A DNA stretch of 64,000 nt from an uncultured Clostridia bacterium (GCA_947589415.1 CANQBP010000008.1:19368-83367), one strand, 5' to 3'. Counted from the stretch's first letter, positions 49,313-58,006 are shown. Made by a program: numbers and translations. The notes: generated from the letters alone by a model not told the origin.

Positions 49313-50494
49313 TTAGTCCACACTCGGAATTTTGACATCGGGATCTATATCGGCATCATAGTCTACCCCGTCTATACCGAATCCGAACAATTTGAGGAAA
49401 TCTTCCGTATATCCCTTGAGATCCGCATGAGTATCAAGGTTATCCGAATTTATTTCCGCCCACAGATTATTTACCTGTTCCTGTATTTCCGGCTGCATTT
49501 CAAGGTCGTCCATACGTATTCTGCCCTTACTGTCAGTCACAACTCCGTCCTTGCCATAAAGTTTCTCATTTAATAGTCTTGTCATCTGTTCGATACAGCC
49601 CTCATGCACATTATTCTCTTTCATAACCTTATAGAGAATGGATATGTAAAGCGGGACGATCGGAATTGCAGCACTTGATTGTGTAACAAGAGCTTTATTA
49701 ACGGAAATATACGCACGTACACAGCCGCTTTCGGTCAGTTTTTTTGAAGTTTCAAAAAGGTGATCCTTTGCCTTTCCGATAGAGCCGTCCGCATACATCG
49801 GGTGGGTGATTTCCGGACCGATATATGAATATGCGACGGTAACGGCGTTATCTTCTATCGCATCGGCAGCCTTCAAGGCATCTATCCAATCCTTCCAGTC
49901 CTCTCCGCCCATGACTTTCACAGTTGCCTCTATTTCTTCCTGCGTTGCAGGTTCAACCGTTATATCACTTACGGTATTGTCTTTGAGGTTAATAGTCTTA
50001 TTTGTATAAGATTTTCCTACCGTCTTGAGTACGGACGAGTAGACAGTACCGTCCGCTGTTGTTCTTCTCGGCGCAGCAAGACTGTATATAACACAATCAA
50101 CCTTTCCGAGATCGGTTTTAATCAGTTCTATGGTCTTATCCTTGATTTCCTTTGAATAGGCATCGCCGTTTATAGTTTTCGCATACAATCCGTCACGATG
50201 CGCTGCCGATTCAAATGCCGCCGTATTATACCAGCCTGATGTTGCAGTTCTCGAACGCATAGCGGGTTTATCAAATATAACGCCTATCGTAGCCGCATCG
50301 AATGAGTATGCGGCAGCTATTCTTGAAGCGAGTCCGTATCCCATTGATGCACCGATCACAAGTACTTTTTTAGGGCCGTTTTTACCGCTTTTATGAGATT
50401 TGACATACTCTATTTGAGCCTCTGTTTCTGCCCTGCAGCCCTCTGCGTGGGCGGTCGTGCATATAAATCCTCTTATTTTGGGTTCAACTATCAT
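49313..50494 (-). CDS. fabV: Trans-2-enoyl-ACP/CoA reductase (NADH)
   Basis: A 393-residue FabV/TER-type reductase. It starts MIVEPKIRGFICTTAHAEG, has the NAD-binding region VLVIGASMGYGLASRI, and the family's Tyr-x8-Lys active site in YADGSIGKAK. It reduces the double bond in fatty acid elongation, or crotonyl-CoA in butyrate formation if it acts on CoA substrates; sequence does not decide. FabV enzymes are naturally triclosan-tolerant. It is the last gene of a galE-lipoprotein-fabV run. Confidence 0.95.
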   Translation of the reverse strand: MIVEPKIRGFICTTAHAEGCRAETEAQIEYVKSHKSGKNGPKKVLVIGASMGYGLASRIAAAYSFDAATIGVIFDKPAMRSRTATSGWYNTAAFESAAHRDGLYAKTINGDAYSKEIKDKTIELIKTDLGKVDCVIYSLAAPRRTTADGTVYSSVLKTVGKSYTNKTINLKDNTVSDITVEPATQEEIEATVKVMGGEDWKDWIDALKAADAIEDNAVTVAYSYIGPEITHPMYADGSIGKAKDHLFETSKKLTESGCVRAYISVNKALVTQSSAAIPIVPLYISILYKVMKENNVHEGCIEQMTRLLNEKLYGKDGVVTDSKGRIRMDDLEMQPEIQEQVNNLWAEINSDNLDTHADLKGYTEDFLKLFGFGIDGVDYDADIDPDVKIPSVD

Positions 50495-50514
50495 GTAAAT
50501 CTTCCTTCCTTTTT

Positions 50515-51312
50515 TTATTTTAGTTGTTCGTAATCGCCTGTTTGTTCACTATACATCAGTATCCTGTCAGTTTTATCTGCCGTAACATATATAGTGTTAA
50601 AGAGTTTGGTTCCGTTTTCATACTTTAGCTTAGGTGTTATACAATAGCACTTAATACCTCTTTTTGTTGAAAGTTTTGTATCAATTTCAAATGTGTATGA
50701 ACTCAATTTTTCGGTAAGTCCGAGCTTAGCCGCCTCAATATTATTCAAGACGAACAATGCGTCATTCGGAGTTATTTCGGCGCCTTTGTAAAGCTGTTCA
50801 AAGGTTTTATCCGTGCTGTTTCCTCCGATTTCGGCTTCGGTGGGATTTCCCGACCAATCACAGCGCAGAACCTCTTTTCCGTCACAGGATACATAGAAGT
50901 CAGTTCCTACGTACATTCTTACGGAATTTTTTTCGGTATAGAAGCACATAGAATAATAATCCTTGCCGTTAAAATCAACAGTACCGTAATAATATTTTTT
51001 ATAATCAGCCGTGGCGGACGGGAGATAGAATTGTTCAAAGGCACAGGTATCAACTGTTTCCTTAGCTTTTTCAAGGGATATACTGCCTTCGGGTGCCGAA
51101 ACCTCGGCTTCACGGTTATCCCTTTCGATAACCTTGCCGCCGACTTCGGAAAATTCGTCCGAACCGCTGAGCTGATAAGTAACTTTATCCTCATCGGCTA
51201 TAACCGAAACATCTTCGCCGCTCACTTCCGAGTTATTATTTTTACCCGAAACACAGCCGCAAAGAGCCAGCACGACAGCGGTGCTGCATATTGTCAATAT
51301 TACTCTTTTCAT
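50515..51312 (-). CDS. Lipoprotein, unknown function
   Basis: About 265 residues. The signal peptide ends in LALCGC (Cys about 20), followed by an Asn/Ser/Glu/Asp-rich linker and a folded domain I do not recognise. It has no obvious catalytic motif. ATG 51312 gives better spacing to the AAAGGG site than the adjacent ATG 51315. It lies 17 bases after galE and 20 bases before fabV, so co-transcription is likely, but no functional link is visible. Confidence 0.8.
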   Translation of the reverse strand: MKRVILTICSTAVVLALCGCVSGKNNNSEVSGEDVSVIADEDKVTYQLSGSDEFSEVGGKVIERDNREAEVSAPEGSISLEKAKETVDTCAFEQFYLPSATADYKKYYYGTVDFNGKDYYSMCFYTEKNSVRMYVGTDFYVSCDGKEVLRCDWSGNPTEAEIGGNSTDKTFEQLYKGAEITPNDALFVLNNIEAAKLGLTEKLSSYTFEIDTKLSTKRGIKCYCITPKLKYENGTKLFNTIYVTADKTDRILMYSEQTGDYEQLK

Positions 51313-51329
51313 CATAGTACCCTTTCTGC

Positions 51330-52340
51330 CTATTTAATGCCGTCGGGATTATTTTTCTGAAAGTTCCAAGAGTCGGCGCACATTTTTTCTATATCATATT
51401 GTGCGTGCCAACCAAGCTCATTGTTTGCTTTTGTTGCGTCAGCATAAAATGCGGGAAGATCACCCTCACGTCTTTCGCCGATAACGTAATTCAGTTTTAT
51501 TCCGCTTGCCTTTTCAAAGGCTTTTATTATGTCAAGAACGCTGTATCCCACACCGTTTCCGATATTGTATGCTTCTATTCCCGTTGTGCCGAGGATTTTG
51601 GCTACCGCACAAAGGTGAGCTTTGGCAAGATCCGAAACATGGATATAGTCACGTATGCAGGTTCCGTCCTTTGTATCGTAATCTCCTCCGAATACGGTAA
51701 GCTGCGGAAGTTTTCCGATAGCCACCCTCGAAATATAGGGCATAAGATTATTCGGAATACCGTTCGGATCTTCGCCTATAAGACCGCTTTCATGCGCACC
51801 TATGGGATTAAAATACCTCAACAATGATATGCTCCACTTGTTATCCGCTTTATACATATCACCGAGTATTTGTTCGATAAAATGTTTTGTTCTGCCGTAC
51901 GGACTGCTGACATCACCCGTCGGCATATCTTCTTTATAGGGGATAGGGTTATTTCCGTAAACCGTTGCAGATGAGCTGAACACTATTTTTTTGCAGTCGT
52001 ATTTATCCATTACTTCAAACAGGATAACACTTCCCGAAATATTATTTTCATAATAAAGAAGAGGCAGTTTTGTTGATTCCCCAACCGCTTTAAGACCGGC
52101 AAAATGTATCACCGCATCTATTTTATTTTCCGAAAAGACCTTTTCAAGACCTTCTCTGTTTCTTATATCACAATCATACCTTTTAATTGTTTTTCCTGTG
52201 ATTTTTTCAACTCTGTCAAGAACTGCGGGAACGCTGTTATAGTAGTTGTCAACAACCACAACATCATAGCCGTTGTTTAAAAGCTCAACACAAGTATGGC
52301 TGCCGATGTAGCCTGCTCCTCCGGTCACTAATATTGTCAT
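51330..52340 (-). CDS. galE: UDP-glucose 4-epimerase
   Basis: A 336-residue short-chain dehydrogenase. The NAD motif is TGGAGYIGSHT near residue 6, the catalytic Ser/Tyr/Lys are in SSSATVYG and YGRTKHFIEQ, and NPIGAHESGLIGEDP is typical of GalE. It interconverts UDP-glucose and UDP-galactose for surface glycans and galactose use. ATG 52340 follows GGAGG by 5 bases; the longer frame start is not supported. Confidence 0.96.
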   Translation of the reverse strand: MTILVTGGAGYIGSHTCVELLNNGYDVVVVDNYYNSVPAVLDRVEKITGKTIKRYDCDIRNREGLEKVFSENKIDAVIHFAGLKAVGESTKLPLLYYENNISGSVILFEVMDKYDCKKIVFSSSATVYGNNPIPYKEDMPTGDVSSPYGRTKHFIEQILGDMYKADNKWSISLLRYFNPIGAHESGLIGEDPNGIPNNLMPYISRVAIGKLPQLTVFGGDYDTKDGTCIRDYIHVSDLAKAHLCAVAKILGTTGIEAYNIGNGVGYSVLDIIKAFEKASGIKLNYVIGERREGDLPAFYADATKANNELGWHAQYDIEKMCADSWNFQKNNPDGIK

Positions 52341-52473
52341 ATAAACCTCCATGAATTGCAAAATATCTTTTATTCAATTATAGTTGCATTTTGTGGTGAT
52401 GTCAAGCACTTGAAGGAAAAACCGGGGAATATTCGATTATATCGGATATTTCTGTTTAATGCGTATTTTGAAA

Positions 52474-52502
52474 AAACTGCTGCGGAAATTCCGCAGCAGT
52501 TT
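52474..52502 (-). terminator. Terminator of the second amylase gene
   Basis: AAACTGCTGCGGAA and its exact complement form a 14-bp palindromic hairpin. On the minus strand it is followed by a T run, as expected downstream of the amylase stop at 52520. Confidence 0.88.
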
Positions 52503-52519
52503 GTTCCAAAAATTATTTT

Positions 52520-54862
52520 TTACTGTTCATCAGATTTCTTTTTGCGAAATGCTAAAACCGTACCAACAACTGCCGATCCTGCAAGGACTAATACCAAAGC
52601 CGCAACAGGTGTGTTATCGGAAGTATTTACAATTACATTGTTATTGGAGGAATCTGTCGGAACATTTGTGTCGCTTGAGCCGGGAGCCTGGCTGTTGTCG
52701 GTTACGGGAGTTTGTGTATCACCGCTTCCGGACGTCTGACTGTTATCACCGCTCGGTTTTTCATCGGGCTTATCTGTCGGTTCTTTGCTTGTTCCGTCAT
52801 CGGGTTCGTTACTTGACTCATCACCGGGTTCGCTGCTCGGATCATCACTTGGTTGATCACTCGGCTCGTCGCTCGGTTCATCGCTCGGCTCGTCACCGGG
52901 ATTTTCAGTTTCACCGAGTTTTATCCAGTTTGTTCCGTCATAAACCATCTGATCACTATATGCCATTGTAAGACCTGCCTGCATTGCTGCGGGGATTTGG
53001 TCGCCGCTGCCGTTATTGAAAATAACCATTATATGAGTGCAGTCTTTAAGGTTATCGGGAAGTTCATATTTGTAGAGGTTATCACCGCAGTCTGTCATTT
53101 CAGCACCGGGCCATTCACCGTTATTATAAACCGTGCCTGTGCTTTCGTCATATACATAAACATTGACCGTTGACCAGCCTGTATTTGTATTGTCAAATAT
53201 AACTCCGCCGCCCGTAAGCTCCGGGTACTGTTTTGCAAGCTGCTTAGTATATTTGTATTCTGCCGTAACGATTTTGCCGTCCTTGTTCGTACCGGTGAGT
53301 ATCAGGGTTACGGTATCTCCCGATAACGTTTTATCACCGATCGTTATAACATCGCCGTCCTTAAATTCTCCGTAATCGCCCTCTGTTGTTGTATAAACTC
53401 CGTCGGCAACATCTATTGCTCTGAGTGTTACATCCATAGTTTCCGTGTTAAATACTGTGCCGGTTTCGACCGAAGCCTCTACTCTGCTTGTAAAATCGGA
53501 ATCGAAAATTACGGCAATTCCGCTTTCGCCCACGGTACCTGTAATTGTTTCCTCCGTAACAACAAACTCGTTACCTGTAACTTCGTCCTTATATGTTCCG
53601 GGAACAGCGTATCCGTTGGCATTTTCTACACTTACTTCACCGCTTCCGCTTCCGCAGACGATTACTGCACCGCCGCCGTTGCGGGTAATTACGGCATTAT
53701 TGCCTGACACGGCATAGCAATCCTCAAGACCTGCCATTGCATTATGGAAATGGTTTACCGCTGCAATTTCGGGACTTGTGAAGTGAAGACTTCCTCTGTC
53801 ACCGATTCTTATGCTGTCCCTTGCCGTTGCGGCAGGACGTGAGAAATAGAGTGCGGACGATCCGTTTCGTGCAGCCGCCACAGCGTATGCACGGTCTACC
53901 TCATTCTGCGTTGCACCGTTTGAACCCTCGCCTTCAGCATTTGAATACGTGTCATGGCTTTCACCCCACAGAACCAGTTTGTCAGGACTTACGCCGTCTT
54001 TGATCCAGTTTCCGTCAATGGATGGGGCAGTTCCTCTTCTGAATGAGGAAAGGAGGGAATCACCGTATGTGTCGTCTGTTACAGACATATAGTCGGTGTA
54101 TTCGGACATAAGCTCGGCAGCATTTGCTCCGCCGGGGGAGGTGAGTATCTCGCCGTAGTTATAAAGACCGAGTCCGTCGGTTACAGAGGGCCAGAAATCA
54201 CAGCCCTCACTCGGAAGACCTATGTGTTTTGCAGCGTCCCAACGAATACCGTCAACGCCTGTTTCCTTGAGTTCCTCTATATATTCTCTTACGACCGCTT
54301 GTACATACGGATCTTCGGATTTAAGATCCTGCATACCGATATCACCGTTTATTACCTGATTACGGTCGTTGTAGTCCTTTACTTCACCGAGGTCATGCCA
54401 ATACTGCTCATCTTGCAGGTCTTCCTGTATGGTATCATGTTCTCCCGCAAGGTGGTTTGCAACAACGTCCACTACAACTTTAATTCCGTATTGATCCGCT
54501 GCTTCGCAAAGTTCCCTAAGCTCCTCTTTTGTTCCCAATCCGTTGTCCTGAATGGAGAATCCCAACGGCTGATAAAGCCAGAACCATGTTCCGGCATTTG
54601 CGCCCATTTGTGCGGGTGAGGTCTGTATAGTTGAGAAACCCGCCTTTGCAATATTCTCAAGTTCGTCCTTAATATCATTGTATTTCCAGTCGAAACAATG
54701 GAGAATAGTGCCGTCCTGAATATTTTCCTTCAGCTCATATTCCTGCATCACAGGCTCATCTGCCGCATAAGCTGCCGTCAGACCGCCGAATGTACCTGCG
54801 GCAAGGGCAGTTGTCAGACACAGAGCAATGATTTTTCTGCTGTACTGCTTTTTGTTATTCAT
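52520..54862 (-). CDS. Extracellular membrane-anchored alpha-amylase (GH13 with CBM26-like module)
   Basis: A 780-residue secreted amylase. The signal peptide ends near residue 33 (TAAYAADE). GH13 motifs are VDVVANHLA (I), GIRWDAAKHIG (II, nucleophile Asp), YGEILTS (III, acid Glu) and GESHDTYSN (IV). A CBM26-like module with GEWPGAEM and VIFNNGSGDQIP follows at about 570-660. A long linker of EPSD-type repeats leads to a final helix (about 750-770) and RKKKSDEQ. No LPxTG precedes the helix, so it is a membrane anchor or a non-standard sorting signal. It shares its design with the lipoprotein amylase at 45154-47559. Confidence 0.93.
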   Translation of the reverse strand: MNNKKQYSRKIIALCLTTALAAGTFGGLTAAYAADEPVMQEYELKENIQDGTILHCFDWKYNDIKDELENIAKAGFSTIQTSPAQMGANAGTWFWLYQPLGFSIQDNGLGTKEELRELCEAADQYGIKVVVDVVANHLAGEHDTIQEDLQDEQYWHDLGEVKDYNDRNQVINGDIGMQDLKSEDPYVQAVVREYIEELKETGVDGIRWDAAKHIGLPSEGCDFWPSVTDGLGLYNYGEILTSPGGANAAELMSEYTDYMSVTDDTYGDSLLSSFRRGTAPSIDGNWIKDGVSPDKLVLWGESHDTYSNAEGEGSNGATQNEVDRAYAVAAARNGSSALYFSRPAATARDSIRIGDRGSLHFTSPEIAAVNHFHNAMAGLEDCYAVSGNNAVITRNGGGAVIVCGSGSGEVSVENANGYAVPGTYKDEVTGNEFVVTEETITGTVGESGIAVIFDSDFTSRVEASVETGTVFNTETMDVTLRAIDVADGVYTTTEGDYGEFKDGDVITIGDKTLSGDTVTLILTGTNKDGKIVTAEYKYTKQLAKQYPELTGGGVIFDNTNTGWSTVNVYVYDESTGTVYNNGEWPGAEMTDCGDNLYKYELPDNLKDCTHIMVIFNNGSGDQIPAAMQAGLTMAYSDQMVYDGTNWIKLGETENPGDEPSDEPSDEPSDQPSDDPSSEPGDESSNEPDDGTSKEPTDKPDEKPSGDNSQTSGSGDTQTPVTDNSQAPGSSDTNVPTDSSNNNVIVNTSDNTPVAALVLVLAGSAVVGTVLAFRKKKSDEQ

Positions 54863-54951
54863 TTATCTCACTCCTAAAAAATCAGATACAACCTTCGGCA
54901 CAACGCATGGTCAGACTCCAACGTTGTTCTCAAAGGCATACTCATAACATT

Positions 54952-54980
54952 ATTGTAGCATTTAAGTATATAATTTGCAA
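54952..54980 (-). promoter_or_regulatory. Promoter of the second amylase
   Basis: On the minus strand TTGCAA (54980-54975), 17-base spacer ending TGC, TACAAT (54957-54952), about 90 bases before the start codon. The remaining 54981-55150 stretch is AT-rich with no gene that I can see. Confidence 0.65.
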
Positions 54981-55150
54981 TAAATAAATTAAAATAATGC
55001 TGTAAATTTTTATAAATTTCAAGTAGAACGCATTTTTTTGTGTGTATTATCCAATAATATATACCGAGATTTGTTGATAATTTATTTACAAATAGTATTG
55101 CTTATTTTAAAACAGTAAGTCTGTTTGCGGTATTATTCTTTATGTAAAAA

Positions 55151-55184
55151 TACGTCTGTCGCACCTGATGATACGACAGACGTA
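55151..55184 (-). terminator. Terminator of the spore coat genes
   Basis: TACGTCTGTCG (55151-55161) pairs with CGACAGACGTA (55174-55184); on the minus strand ATTTTTAC follows. Confidence 0.82.
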
Positions 55185-55194
55185 ATATTGTAGT

Positions 55195-55449
55195 TTACTG
55201 ATTTGAATTGGAAGAAAATTTCATTTTGAGGGAATTGATTTTAGATTGATCGACCTGTTGGGTCTGATACCAACCTTTTGCCTGCATCTGATTATAAATT
55301 TGATCCTGAATATTGAGGGCTGTATTGAGTGACTGGGAGAAAGTCTGGTGTACATCAGAGCTTGATGATTCGATAGCACCGTGCATATAAAGGTCACATA
55401 CACCCTTTTCAAGAAGGAGTATATTTTCCATAAGATCTCTGTCGTTCAT
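55195..55449 (-). CDS. CotF-like spore coat protein
   Basis: An 84-residue protein, mostly helical, with the CotF-family pattern MNDRDLMENILLLEKGVCDLY and a C-terminal half with NIQDQIYNQMQAKGWYQ, a common feature of small spore coat proteins in Clostridia. GGAGG precedes ATG 55449. It pairs with a second small coat-type gene just upstream and indicates a spore-forming host. Confidence 0.85.
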   Translation of the reverse strand: MNDRDLMENILLLEKGVCDLYMHGAIESSSSDVHQTFSQSLNTALNIQDQIYNQMQAKGWYQTQQVDQSKINSLKMKFSSNSNQ

Positions 55450-55461
55450 AGTTATTCCTCC

Positions 55462-55635
55462 TTAAAGCAAATTATAAAAATTTCTGAATATTGTCTGATG
55501 CTGCTGTTCGATCTGCCGGGCGAAGGATTTTAATTCGCTGTCCTGAATACGTTGGACGGCTTCGCAGCACTGTGTCTGAAAATACTGCTCATGTCCGAGA
55601 GCATCTTCAATATAAAGAAGTTCTTTTTCTGTCAT
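55462..55635 (-). CDS. Small spore coat-type protein (CotF-like)
   Basis: About 57 residues, starting MTEKELLYIEDALGHEQYF and containing QCCEAVQRIQD, similar to the N-terminal helical hairpin of CotF-type coat proteins. AGGAGG lies 9 bases before ATG 55635. The gene ends 12 bases before the other coat gene, so the two form an operon. Confidence 0.78.
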   Translation of the reverse strand: MTEKELLYIEDALGHEQYFQTQCCEAVQRIQDSELKSFARQIEQQHQTIFRNFYNLL

Positions 55636-55789
55636 AATAATATACCTCCTCAAATTTAAGACACTGTTTTTTGGTGATGTCTTAACTGCAATATTATTAT
55701 GGACTGCTTGAGGAATAAATATACCGTATTTTATAAGAAAAATAATGCGTTTTTATCACGGTACAAAAAATTATGTAACGGGCAAAAGT

Positions 55790-56482
55790 TTATTTGAATA
55801 TATGACTGAAATGCGCACTCTTTGCCATAGAAAATGCTTCTGTACTTCCTACTACGAAATGATCCTTGAGTTTGATATTGACGGCACGAAGAGCGTCCTT
55901 GACCTTAATCGTTGCATCAATGTCCTTTTGTGACGGAAAAGAAACGCCGCTGGGGTGGTTGTGTGCAAGACATACTTCAAATGCATGATGCCTTATACAG
56001 ATGTCTATTATCTTTCTTATGTATATTTCTGATGCGTTGACAGAACCTCTGCTGATGACATGGAAGTAAATCTCCCGACCCTTGCTGTCAAGAAGTATCA
56101 AAAGTACCTGTTCACCTTCGCAGCCCATGAAACTCGAATATATCTTTTCCTCCAGTTTGTAATTATTATTCTTATCATTGGGGTTATAATACTTATCCAT
56201 AAAGTAAACACGGCTTAATTGCGGTATCATTTTTATAAGCATTGCCGAATTTGGTGTGATACCGAGATCAATGAGCATATATTTTGGAGCCTCCATAACA
56301 GAACGTAACGAACCGAAGTGTGTAAGCAGCTTTTTCGCTGCTTCCGTACAGTCTTTATTCTGCGCTGTATATGATAATACCAATTCAAGAATTTCCAGGT
56401 CAGTAAGATGTTTGAGATCTCCCTCTATAAAATTTTCTTTCAGTTTTTTGATTTTTTGTTTGAATGCCGAGATATCTTCCAT
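55790..56482 (-). CDS. radC: RadC-family JAB1/MPN metalloprotein
   Basis: A 230-residue RadC-like protein. It has an N-terminal helix-hairpin region (LSYTAQNKDCTEAAKKLL) and the JAMM zinc motif HNHPSGVSFPSQKD with the upstream Glu. RadC proteins are widely named for DNA repair, but the biochemical role is unsettled and they often travel with mobile elements. Start ATG 56482 has only a GCGGG-type site. It lies next to the tRNA-Thr element remnant. Confidence 0.85.
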   Translation of the reverse strand: MEDISAFKQKIKKLKENFIEGDLKHLTDLEILELVLSYTAQNKDCTEAAKKLLTHFGSLRSVMEAPKYMLIDLGITPNSAMLIKMIPQLSRVYFMDKYYNPNDKNNNYKLEEKIYSSFMGCEGEQVLLILLDSKGREIYFHVISRGSVNASEIYIRKIIDICIRHHAFEVCLAHNHPSGVSFPSQKDIDATIKVKDALRAVNIKLKDHFVVGSTEAFSMAKSAHFSHIFK

Positions 56483-56605
56483 ATAAACACCCGCCCGCAA
56501 AAAAATTTATACATATATTTTACTTTTTTAGAGTACGTTTTGTCAATACCGAAGTCGGACTTCATTGGGCGGTAAAATATTTTTTAAAATCTGTTTGTGT
56601 TTATC

Positions 56606-56650
56606 AAAAAACAGACAATTCCCCGAATATTCGGAAAATTGCCTGTTTTA
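56606..56650. terminator. Terminator, probably the original tRNA operon terminator
   Basis: AAACAG-CAATT arms with one mismatch surround CCGAATATTCGG, with A and T runs on the two sides. On the minus strand it lies just past the left copy of the tRNA-Thr end, where the tRNA terminator would have been before the element inserted (inference). Confidence 0.75.
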
Positions 56651-56668
56651 ATCATCTGTATAGTGTAA

Positions 56669-56701
56669 AGCTGATAGGCAGATTCGAACTGACGACCTCA
56701 T
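56669..56701. repeat. Left att-like copy of the tRNA-Thr 3' end
   Basis: 33 bases repeating the T arm and 3' acceptor strand of tRNA-Thr: 23 exact bases, one mismatch at 56692, then 9 exact bases. Same orientation as the intact tRNA copy at 57934-57966. It marks one border of an inserted element of about 1.27 kb. Confidence 0.8.
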
Positions 56702-56785
56702 TTTTGCCGATGCCGATAATTATATTTTGTGACTTTCGGTACTCCTTAGATAATATAGATATAATGCGGTTTTGAGTATATATAA

Positions 56786-57031
56786 TTAAATGGATTGTTG
56801 TGATAACTGTAAAAAATTTTGAAACTTGTTGTACGCTATCGGCGGAGTATTTGCGGAGATGTTCCAAAGTCTTTTGGCGGTTGTGCTTACCCGCATCTGC
56901 AACCTTCGCAACAGTTCTGCACTTTCTAAACGCCAAGCCATTTTAAAAGCCTGTGACAGCGTATAACCCTTTGATGATTTTATTACATCATACTGTACCC
57001 GGTATGCAAAGACGTGATATTGTACAAACAT
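56786..57031 (-). CDS. Possible small mobile-element protein
   Basis: An 81-codon frame with KGYTLSQAFKMAWRL in the middle, a pattern common in small proteins of conjugative elements and phages. No good ribosome site is seen and an overlapping frame is also open, so it may be a decayed fragment. Confidence 0.3.
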   Translation of the reverse strand: MFVQYHVFAYRVQYDVIKSSKGYTLSQAFKMAWRLESAELLRRLQMRVSTTAKRLWNISANTPPIAYNKFQNFLQLSQQSI

Positions 57032-57083
57032 ACTGGGTACATTTTGTATATTATTCCTACCGGTAACAGTATTATGAATATGA

Positions 57084-57089
57084 TATAAT
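57084..57089 (+). promoter_or_regulatory. Extended -10 promoter of the toxin-like gene
   Basis: TGATATAAT (57081-57089) is an extended -10; the -35 region (57061-57066) is poor. The transcript would begin near 57096. Its first ~30 bases resemble, as a mirror, the start of the antisense RNA on the other strand. Confidence 0.6.
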
Positions 57090-57152
57090 GAAATCGTAGT
57101 AGAGGAACGGCGGCGGCTGTTTCAGCTCCCTTAAGAAAGGGGGTATGTATTT

Positions 57153-57233
57153 ATGAATGATGTCTTGGCATTACTCGCTTTTGCAATAGTCTTAGCGGCT
57201 GTTAAAGAAGTTATAACATACATAAAGAAATAA
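57153..57233 (+). CDS. Holin-like type I toxin peptide
   Basis: A 26-residue peptide: a single hydrophobic helix (VLALLAFAIVLAAVKEVI) and a Lys-rich end (YIKK). The ribosome site is AAGGGGG, 9 bases upstream. The earlier ATG at 57145 stops after three codons. Immediately after the stop comes a terminator with AACCGCCCTGTA/TACAGGACGGTT, the layout of the 'putative holin-like toxin' genes found in Firmicutes. A strong promoter on the other strand would make an antisense RNA overlapping the 3' end. Toxicity is inferred from the layout. Confidence 0.7.
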   Translation: MNDVLALLAFAIVLAAVKEVITYIKK

Positions 57234-57308
57234 CCGCCCTGTAACTGCAATACAGGACGGTTTTTAATAAAACACCTTTTGCGAAACAGCTAAAACCGTT
57301 CCTTTTCT
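57225..57308 (-). ncRNA. Candidate antisense antitoxin RNA
   Basis: A minus-strand RNA from the promoter at 57315-57343 would start near 57308 and run back across the toxin terminator into the end of the toxin gene. Near its 5' end it has GGAACGG-N5-GCTGTTTC, the same sequence as in the toxin mRNA leader. The 3' end is a guess: the shared hairpin at 57232-57262 followed by a T-rich stretch. Confidence 0.6.
57232..57265 (+). terminator. Terminator of the toxin-like gene
   Basis: AACCGCCCTGTA (57232-57243) pairs with TACAGGACGGTT (57251-57262), one mismatch, followed by T's. Confidence 0.85.
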
Positions 57309-57314
57309 ACATCT

Positions 57315-57343
57315 ATGATAACATTTTCTTGCTTATTTGTCAA
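57315..57343 (-). promoter_or_regulatory. Strong antisense promoter opposite the toxin gene
   Basis: On the minus strand TTGACA (57343-57338), 17-base spacer, TATCAT (57320-57315): much stronger than the toxin promoter, as expected for an antitoxin RNA. Confidence 0.8.
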
Positions 57344-57366
57344 GTATAAATGGAGTTGATTTTATA

Positions 57367-57573
57367 ATGGGAAAAACATCAAGTAAAGTAAAGGATAAAT
57401 ACAATGCCAAAGTTTATGATGAATTAAAAGTCCGTGTTCATAAAGGCGATAAAGATAAGATAAAGGCACACGCTGAAAGTCAAGGAGAAAGTGTAAACGG
57501 CTTTATCAATCGTGCTATTGATGAAACAATGCAGCGTGACGGTAGCGATGCCGCTGTCAGCAGAGAGGAATAA
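57367..57573 (+). CDS. Ribbon-helix-helix (Arc-like) DNA-binding protein
   Basis: A 68-residue protein with the ribbon-helix-helix pattern YDELKVRVHKGDKDKIKAHA followed by SVNGFINRAIDE. Such proteins are common in integrative elements as repressors or antitoxins. ATG 57367 has no strong ribosome site. A 54-residue ORF follows 5 bases after its stop. Confidence 0.72.
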   Translation: MGKTSSKVKDKYNAKVYDELKVRVHKGDKDKIKAHAESQGESVNGFINRAIDETMQRDGSDAAVSREE

Positions 57574-57578
57574 TATAA

Positions 57579-57743
57579 ATGAGCGACAATTTAACAAAAG
57601 TCGGCAGATATGACGGTGAATATGACAGTCTATTAGGGATAACGCTCCCAAAATATGACATCATACAGATAGGAATAAAACTTGACTCATCAAGCAAATA
57701 TCTGTATGCGGCAACGTTGTTTGATATAAAGCAAGGAAGATAA
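57579..57743 (+). CDS. Small ORF after the RHH gene, unknown function
   Basis: A 54-residue frame (start MSDNLTKVGRYDGEYD, end DIKQGR) right behind the RHH gene. Its composition is protein-like but no family is recognised. An 11-bp hairpin (57757-57767 with 57785-57795) follows it. It could be the shortened start of a longer element gene. Confidence 0.45.
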   Translation: MSDNLTKVGRYDGEYDSLLGITLPKYDIIQIGIKLDSSSKYLYAATLFDIKQGR

Positions 57744-57874
57744 ACAGACGATTAAACAGCGGCATACATTTGCAAAATAAAAAAGTATGCCGCTGCACTT
57801 GTATAAAAGAAAGTGGCGGCAGTAGTATAAAAATTTTGAAATTGTCCCCAAACTGTCCCCGAAATCACATATCA

Positions 57875-57913
57875 CAAAAAATCAAGCGACCTCCAAATTT
57901 ACGGAAGCCGCTT
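57875..57913 (-). terminator. Terminator downstream of tRNA-Thr
   Basis: AAGCG-A-CCTCC pairs with GGAAGCCGCTT with two mismatches; on the minus strand a run of six T follows. It lies inside the element remnant, 18 bases past the tRNA-Thr 3' end. Confidence 0.65.
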
Positions 57914-57930
57914 ATTTACTGCGTTTTTTA

Positions 57931-58006
<76 letters not shown>

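Noticed and set aside
52459..52971. 170-codon plus-strand frame opposite the second amylase
   Set aside because: Its composition is the mirror of the EPSD-repeat linker; no ribosome site or family pattern.
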